Origin: CAZAGD01 sp049699975
GTDB taxonomy: Bacteria; Desulfobacterota; SM23-61
NCBI GenBank assembly: GCA_049699975.1
Contig: JBNAWB010000134.1
Location: forward strand, 1 to 9,972
Direction: 5' to 3'
DNA: 9,972 nucleotides
The number at the start of each line of letters is the position of its first letter. Position 1 is the first letter of the stretch. The notes under the pieces were generated by a model, which saw only the letters and a program-made list of their open reading frames with translations, was not told where the DNA came from and did not search any database. Below are positions 5,595 to 9,972 of the stretch, piece by piece. A program made the translations under genes and the position numbers.

Positions 5595-8288
5595 ATGAAA
5601 GAAGTTACCATAATAATAGACGGCCAGCAAGTAAGAGCAAGAGAAGGAATGAATATTTTAGAAGCAGCCAAATGGGCGGGCATCGAAATTCCGCACCTTT
5701 GTTATCGCGAAGATTTAAACCCTCTAGCTGCCTGTCGCCTTTGTGTGGTGGAAGTGGAGGGAGCAAGAACTTTAGTGGCCTCCTGTGCCTATCCGGTGGC
5801 AGATAAGATGGTGGTGCGCACCAATACCAAGCGCGTCCAAGAAGCACGCAAGTTAGTCATCGAGTTTTTGCTTTCTGACCACCCCTCTGATTGCCTGACT
5901 TGCGAAAAAAGCGGTTCGTGCCGCCTTGAGAAATATGCTTATGATTTTGGAATTCGGCAATCCCGCTTTGAAGGCGAAAAACATCAATACCCAATTAGAC
6001 AGGCTAACCCTTTTTTTGAAAGAGATTATAACAAGTGTATTCTCTGTGGAAGATGTGTGACTGTTTGCCATGAAGTGCAATATTGCGAGGCGGTAGACTA
6101 TTCCAAAAGAGGCTTCGCGACCAAAATTGCTGCTCCTTTTGATCGTTCTCTGCAAGAAACTCCTTGTGTCTTTTGCGGAAATTGTGTCAGCGTTTGTCCA
6201 GTAGGAGCGCTGACGGAAAAAGCAGGACGTTTCCAAGGGCGGGAGTGGGAGTTGAAGAAAGTGCCCACCATTTGTTCCTATTGCGGGGTAGGCTGTACTA
6301 TAGTCTTAAACGTTAAAGACAACCAAGTATTGAAAGTAACCTCTGATAAGGATTTAGGCATAAATAAAGGATGGACTTGTGTCAAAGGCAGGTTTGGGTT
6401 TGATTATGTCCACAGCCCTGATCGCCTTACGGATCCCTTAATAAAAGAAAATGGAAAATTTCGGACGGCTACCTGGGAAGAAGCTTTAGATAAAGTGGCC
6501 GAGGGATTAAAAAAGATTAAAACTGATTATGGTCCGGAAGCCATTGGCGTATTAACTTCGGCCAAATGCACTAATGAAGAAAATTATCTTTTGCAGAAAT
6601 TAGCGCGCGCCGCCTTGGGTACGAATAATGTGGACCATTGCGCGCGGCTTTGACATAGCTCTACGGTCGCCGGTCTGGCGATGGCTTTTGGAAGTGGAGC
6701 GATGACCAATTCCATTCCGGAAATTCGGGATGCGGATTGTATTTTTATTATCGGTTCAAATACGACCGAGAACCATCCTGTAATTGCCCTGGAAGTAAAA
6801 GCAGCCGTTAGAAAGAAAGGGGCTAAACTCATTGTGGCTGATCCACGCCGCATCGAATTAGCTGAATATGCCCACATCTTTTTGAACCATAAACCCGGAA
6901 CTGATGTGGCGTTGATTAACGGGATGATCCAAACCATAATTGCTAAGGGCTGGTTGGACAGATCTTTTATAGAAGAAAGGACAGAAGGTTTTGGAGCTTT
7001 AACTGATTCCGTGCGGGATTATACACCCGAGGTAGTAGCTAAGATTACAGGAGTGCCTGCCGAAGATATAATCGCAGCAGCCCGCATCTATGCTCAATCA
7101 GCAAGCTCCTCAATTCTCTATGCCATGGGCATTACCCAGCATACTACGGGAACTAACAATGTTTTGGCCTTGGCCAATTTGGCCATGGTGGCCGGCCAGA
7201 TTGGTAGGCCCTCAACAGGGGTTAATCCGCTGCGCGGGCAAAACAACGTCCAAGGCGCCTGCGACATGGGAGGTTTGCCCAATGTTTATACGGGTTACCA
7301 GCGGGTAGATGACGAAAATGTCCGGCAAAAATTCGAGCGAGCTTGGGGGGCCAAGCTCCCGGCCAAGCCAGGATTAACTCTGATGGAAATGATGAAAGGG
7401 ATTGGAGAGGGAAAAATAAAAGCGCTCTTTATTATGGGAGAAAATCCTCTCTTATCTGATCCAAATATGAGTAAAGTGGAAGAAGAACTCAGGCACTTAG
7501 ATTTATTGGTGGTGCAAGATATTTTCCTTTCCGAGACGGCCCAATTAGCCCATGTAGTACTTCCGGGCGTGAGTTTTGCTGAAAAAGATGGAACTTTTAC
7601 GAACACAGAGAGACGAGTGCAAAGGGTGCGTAAAGCTATTGAACCCATAGGAAATGCCCGTCCGGACTGGGAGATTATTTGTGATCTATCCAGCAGATTA
7701 GGTTATCCCATGAAATATCAGGCGCCGGCAGAGATAATGGCCGAAATTGCTTCTTTGACTCCTTCTTATGCGGGCATCCGATATGAACGTCTGGAGAAAG
7801 AAGGATTACAATGGCCTTGTCCTTCCGCCGATCATCCAGGTACACCAATCCTGCACCAAGATAAATTTACGAGGGGGAAAGGAAAATTCCATGTTGTGCC
7901 CTATGTTCCTCCGCCAGAACTGCCCGATGAGCAATATCCCTTTATCCTGACTACTGGGCGTATAATCTACCATTATCACACGGTCATCAGCCATAAATCT
8001 AAGGGGCTTAAAGAGATCTATCCAGAAGGGGTGGTAGAAATTAATCCGGAGGATGCACGGAAATTAGGAATTCAAGAAGGCGATGGACTGGTAGAAGTTT
8101 TATCTCGTCGCGGGAAAGTACGTGTGAAACCAAAGATTTCGGATGCGCTCCAACCCGGGTTGGTCTTCATGACTTTCCATTTCAAAGAAGCGGCCGCCAA
8201 CTTGCTTACCTTAGATGCTTTAGACCCAATTTCCAAGATTCCTGTATTCAAAGTCTGTGCGGTAAATATTAAACCACTCACCCAGTAG
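5595..8288 (+). CDS. fdhA: Selenocysteine-containing formate dehydrogenase catalytic subunit with NuoG-like N-terminus
   Basis: An 897-residue protein if the in-frame TGA at 6651-6653 is read as selenocysteine 353. The flanking residues, DHCARL before and HSSTVAGLA after, are the usual frame of the formate dehydrogenase active site, and the frame continues unbroken. The N-terminus holds a [2Fe-2S] ferredoxin domain (Cys36, 47, 50, 64), a His96-Cys100-Cys103-Cys109 [4Fe-4S] site, then two [4Fe-4S] motifs (CILCGRCVTVC and CVFCGNCVSVC), as in NuoG. The molybdopterin part begins with Cys227, 230, 234 and 262 for a further [4Fe-4S] cluster. Lys264, Sec353, His354 and Arg547 (PLRGQNNVQGACDMG) match the catalytic set of E. 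coli FdhH. GRIIYHYHT marks the C-terminal cofactor domain. It interconverts formate and CO2 using a Mo- or W-bis-pterin; which metal cannot be told. AGGAG at 5582-5586 precedes ATG 5595. There is no Tat signal, so it is probably cytoplasmic. In this locus CO2 reduction to formate is the likely role. Confidence 0.95.
6651..6681 (+). promoter_or_regulatory. Selenocysteine UGA codon with downstream SECIS-like hairpin
   Basis: TGA 6651-6653 lies in frame inside the formate dehydrogenase gene. Thirteen bases after it, TCGCC (6667-6671) and GGCGA (6677-6681) form a perfect 5-bp stem around the loop GGTCT (6672-6676). The E. coli fdhF SECIS also exposes GGUCU at its tip, and in both genes 18 bases separate the UGA from this GGUCU, by my count from memory of the E. 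coli sequence. Part of the similarity follows from coding the same Val-Ala-Gly-Leu. The lower stem is less regular (AGC 6657-6659 could pair with GCT 6684-6686). This element is expected to recruit SelB with Sec-tRNA; the sel genes are not in this window. Confidence 0.88.
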
Positions 8289-8330
8289 GGCCAGGACTTT
8301 TTCCTTGCCACATTGGGCAAAAAATTAAAT

Positions 8331-8355
8331 CTTGCCCCCTACGAGTCGGGGCGAG
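8331..8355 (-). terminator. Probable intrinsic terminator for the MFS transporter gene
   Basis: CTTGCCCC (8331-8338) and GGGGCGAG (8348-8355) pair into an 8-bp stem with one G-T wobble and a 9-base loop. Read on the - strand, the hairpin lies about 30 bases after the transporter stop and is followed by ATTTAATTTTTT, a T-rich though interrupted tail. On the + strand the sequence after it is not T-rich, so it is a poorer terminator for the formate dehydrogenase transcript, although any hairpin between convergent genes may help both. Confidence 0.45.
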
Positions 8356-8386
8356 CTAAAGGTCTGCTTCAAAAAGAAAAGAGAAT

Positions 8387-9541
8387 TCAATTTTGTCTTG
8401 ATGGATAAGGAATTAAATAAAAAGTAAGGAAGGCTAAAAGCGGCAAGATGAAAGCTAAATGCAGCGTAAAAATTATGCCCATATGATCGGCAACCCATCC
8501 TAAAAAAGTGGTGGCAATGCCGCCAATCCCCATAGCCAAGCCTAAGATCAACCCCGAAGCCATGCCTACATTTTGGGGCATGAAGCTTTGGCCCATGGCC
8601 ATGGTCACGGAGTTAGAGGAGATGATTAATAAGCCGGCTAAAGCAAAGAATACCAAGGAAATTATTCCAGAAGTAACATAAAATAAATAAAGCAAGACCG
8701 GCGTCAAACCTAAACTCAAAAGCACAGTTTTCTTATACCCGTAACGATCGGCAAGCGGACCGCCGCTGATCACGCCCACAGTCCCGGCAAGAAGAAAAAG
8801 GGAGAGGTATTTACCTACCGTAAGCGGGTCTTGCTGGAGGATTTTTAGAAAATAGAAAGGGACAAAAGTCAAAAGGCCAAGCCGGGCTGCTGACCTAAAA
8901 ACCACTGTAAATAGGAGAAGCACCATGGCATAAGTATTTGGGCGAGCATTATTAGTTGTTGAGGAGGCTCCTTTTTTAATGACAAGCTGGGCGGTTTTCG
9001 CCTGCCATTGAGGAAGAAAAATAAAAATTAGTAACATAATCAAACCCGGAATAAAGAAAAGCAAAGAGCCTTTTAGACCAAAATGACGGAAAAATAGGGT
9101 GGCCATTATGGGACCTATTGCAAAACCTAAGTTTCCGCCAAAATGGAAAAGGGAGATGGCCGTGGCTTTTTTCTCTCCGCTTATAAAATTTACCGTTTTG
9201 AAGCCTTCGGGATGATAACTGGCTTGTCCGAGACCACTGAGGGCCGCAAAAAAGACAATCCAGGAATAAGAGGGCCCAAAGCCTAAAAGAGCAAGGCCTA
9301 AAGAGGCAAGGAAAGGACCTACAGGAAGTAACCATTTCATTGACCAACGATCAGATAAGTAGCCGAAGAAGGGTTGGATTACTGATGAAGTAACATTGAA
9401 AACCAATATAATAGAAGCCGTCATAGTATAAGAGAGCTGTAAAGCTTCTTTGATAAAAGGAAGGAAAGCTGGCAAGGCACCGGTATTTATATCGGTAGTA
9501 AAATGACCGGCAGCGAGAAGCAAGAGAAGTTTAAGATCCAT
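8387..9541 (-). CDS. MFS transporter, fosmidomycin-resistance (FSR) type
   Basis: A 384-residue polytopic membrane protein whose hydrophobic pattern fits 12 helices in two halves, split by a polar loop at about residues 178-203. The N-terminus (AAGHFTTDINTGALPAFLPF), motif A-like GYLSDRWSMKW (60-70), the segment SGLGQASYHPEG (102-113), and GGNLGFAIGP (135-144) are typical of the FSR-like branch of the major facilitator superfamily. A second motif A copy, GGPLADRYGYKK, is at 260-271. Members export fosmidomycin or other small molecules, but most are uncharacterised, so the substrate here is unknown. The start is ATG at 9541; AAGGG lies about 13 bases upstream, a rather long spacing. The gene converges on the formate dehydrogenase gene and is not part of its operon. 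Confidence 0.88.
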   Translation of the reverse strand: MDLKLLLLLAAGHFTTDINTGALPAFLPFIKEALQLSYTMTASIILVFNVTSSVIQPFFGYLSDRWSMKWLLPVGPFLASLGLALLGFGPSYSWIVFFAALSGLGQASYHPEGFKTVNFISGEKKATAISLFHFGGNLGFAIGPIMATLFFRHFGLKGSLLFFIPGLIMLLIFIFLPQWQAKTAQLVIKKGASSTTNNARPNTYAMVLLLFTVVFRSAARLGLLTFVPFYFLKILQQDPLTVGKYLSLFLLAGTVGVISGGPLADRYGYKKTVLLSLGLTPVLLYLFYVTSGIISLVFFALAGLLIISSNSVTMAMGQSFMPQNVGMASGLILGLAMGIGGIATTFLGWVADHMGIIFTLHLAFILPLLAFLTFYLIPYPSRQN

Positions 9542-9602
9542 TTTTTTATACTAACCCTTAACCTATTTGAAAAGTCAAGAGGAAATTCGCCTGATGCTAC
9601 GC

Positions 9603-9648
9603 AAAAATCATTTATGGACTTTTTGTAAAAATCATTTATGGACTTTTT
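9603..9648. repeat. Two tandem copies of a 22-base AT-rich motif, 24-base period
   Basis: The 22-base sequence AAAAATCATTTATGGACTTT plus two further T occurs exactly at 9603-9624 and again at 9627-9648. A two-base GT spacer separates the copies. The copies begin with A5 and end with T5, giving a loosely symmetrical unit. They lie about 60-105 bases upstream of the MFS start. They could be paired operator sites for a regulator of the transporter or a small duplication; with only two copies in view I cannot choose. Confidence 0.8.
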
Positions 9649-9727
9649 TAATAAATTCTTGATTTTTGGCATAAAGAATTGGTATTTTTTTAAAGAGTTA
9701 TTAGAATAATCATGGCCATTTTTCGTC

Positions 9728-9747
9728 ATTCCTGTGAAAACAGGAAT
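9728..9747. repeat. REP-like palindrome ATTCCTGT-GAAA-ACAGGAAT
   Basis: A perfect 8-bp inverted repeat encloses a GAAA tetraloop, and it is flanked by GTC on the left and CCAG on the right. This is the form of the widespread small repeat GTCATTCC(C/T)...(G/A)GGAATCCAG, related in pattern to the Neisseria ATTCCC-N8-GGGAAT element. It ends 13 bases before the predicted start of the GIY-YIG gene. Such palindromes are common next to genes of this endonuclease family. Other copies elsewhere in the genome are expected but cannot be seen here. Confidence 0.7.
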
Positions 9748-9760
9748 CCAGAAAGGGACT

Positions 9761-9972
9761 TTGAAACAGTTTTACGTCTATATCCTTTGCAGCAAGAGAA
9801 ATGGGACATTATATACAGGGGTTACCTCCGATCTTAAGAAGCGGATATATGAGCATAAAAATGATTTGGTAGATGGTTTTACAAAGAAATACAAGGTCCA
9901 TCGTCTTGTCTGGTATGAAATCCATGAGTCTTGGGAGTCTGCATTTCAAAGAGAAAAGCAGATAAAGAGATG
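9761..9972 (+). CDS. GIY-YIG domain endonuclease-like protein, 3' end outside window
   Basis: Seventy codons are visible before the window ends. TTG 9761 is taken as the start because KQFYVYILCSKRNGTLY is the usual family N-terminus; a GTG at 9734 in the same frame lies inside the palindrome and would add unrelated residues. The GIY-like motif is VYI (6-8) and the YIG-like motif is Tyr18-Thr19-Gly20, with Thr in the middle position. Arg28 and His32 (LKKRIYEHK) and Glu65 (QREKQIKR) match the catalytic Arg, His and Glu of the superfamily. This is the small single-domain class of about 80-100 residues (YhbQ/UPF0213-like), with unknown cellular targets. GGG at 9755-9757 is a weak ribosome binding site. 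No homing or group I intron context is visible. Confidence 0.85.
   Translation, partial: MKQFYVYILCSKRNGTLYTGVTSDLKKRIYEHKNDLVDGFTKKYKVHRLVWYEIHESWESAFQREKQIKR

Larger units (their letters stand above)
9542..9760. other. AT-rich intergenic region between MFS gene and GIY-YIG gene
   Basis: These 219 bases contain no supported gene. They hold a direct repeat of 24-base period, an AT-rich inverted repeat (AATTCTT 9654-9660 with AAGAATT 9674-9680, followed by seven T at 9685-9691), and a short REP-like palindrome. The promoters of both divergent genes should lie here, but I found none with good spacing. Confidence 0.6.

Noticed and set aside
5595..6653. A separate 352-residue protein ending at TGA 6651, with a second gene starting at ATG 6681
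   Set aside because: The frame is continuous, the TGA is at the known Sec position of formate dehydrogenases, and a SECIS-like hairpin follows; the second part has no ribosome binding site of its own and would lack the active-site residue.
5595..8288. Nonsense-mutated formate dehydrogenase pseudogene
   Set aside because: Catalytic residues and all cluster motifs are intact, there is no frameshift, and the only in-frame stop is exactly at the selenocysteine position.
8289..8309. Hairpin GGCCAGGA / TCCTTGCC right after the formate dehydrogenase stop, as its terminator
   Set aside because: The stem has a mismatch, there is no T-tract after it, and a second weak hairpin (TTGCC/GGCAA) competes for the same bases.
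8976..9347. 123-residue - strand open frame inside the transporter gene
   Set aside because: It is another frame of the MFS gene, which has clear family motifs throughout.
9548..9578. Promoter for the MFS gene on the - strand (TTGACT at 9573-9578, TAGTAT at 9548-9553)
   Set aside because: The spacer is 19 bases and transcription would start about at the ATG, leaving no ribosome binding site in the message.
9603..9648. CRISPR-like array
   Set aside because: There are only two copies with a 2-base gap, so no spacers, and no cas genes.
9654..9691. AT-rich inverted repeat followed by seven T as a + strand terminator
   Set aside because: The stem is almost all A/T with a 13-base loop, and no + strand gene ends nearby.
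9487..9729. 80-residue - strand open frame with a KKSINDF repeat
   Set aside because: It overlaps the start of the MFS gene in another frame, its internal repeat simply reflects the 22-base DNA repeat, and its composition is that of AT-rich intergenic DNA.

Overview
The window comes from an anaerobic bacterium that uses the Wood-Ljungdahl (reductive acetyl-CoA) pathway. The evidence is a run of same-strand genes: a CODH/ACS maturation ATPase (CooC type), the methyltetrahydrofolate:corrinoid methyltransferase AcsE, and a multi-subunit formate dehydrogenase. Bacterial Shine-Dalgarno sites, a bacterial-type SECIS hairpin and TTG starts point to Bacteria rather than Archaea. Acetogens, sulfate reducers and syntrophs all carry such gene sets, and I cannot name the lineage from sequence alone.

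Region 1 (1-1896, + strand) is the tail of a carbon monoxide dehydrogenase/acetyl-CoA synthase locus: the end of a DUF3786 protein, cooC and acsE, the last two overlapping by 4 bases. The acs structural genes probably lie to the left, outside the window.

Region 2 (1979-8288, + strand) is a three-gene block for one predicted soluble flavin/iron-sulfur complex. It encodes a NuoE-like [2Fe-2S] subunit and a 1039-residue fusion of a NuoF/HydB-like NADH module to a GltD/NfnB-like FAD-NADPH module. The third gene is an 897-residue formate dehydrogenase catalytic subunit with a NuoG-like iron-sulfur N-terminus. It is read through an in-frame TGA at 6651-6653 as selenocysteine (residue 353), with a SECIS-like hairpin just downstream; without recoding it would look like two genes. 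Together the three could connect NAD(H), NADP(H), probably ferredoxin, and formate/CO2, supplying formate to the methyl branch whose methyl group AcsE later passes to the corrinoid protein.

Region 3 (8289-9972) is different in character. A convergent MFS transporter of the fosmidomycin-resistance (FSR) type lies on the - strand, with a probable terminator between it and the formate dehydrogenase gene. An AT-rich intergenic stretch follows, holding a 24-bp-period direct repeat and a small REP-like palindrome. The window ends inside a GIY-YIG endonuclease-domain gene.

The most interesting system is the hybrid NuoE / NuoF-GltD / selenocysteine formate dehydrogenase complex. Each part belongs to a known family, and a NuoF-GltD type fusion recalls the Sporomusa-type (Stn) transhydrogenase. 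Joining it directly to a Sec formate dehydrogenase beside the acetyl-CoA pathway genes suggests an electron-bifurcating or transhydrogenating CO2 reductase.
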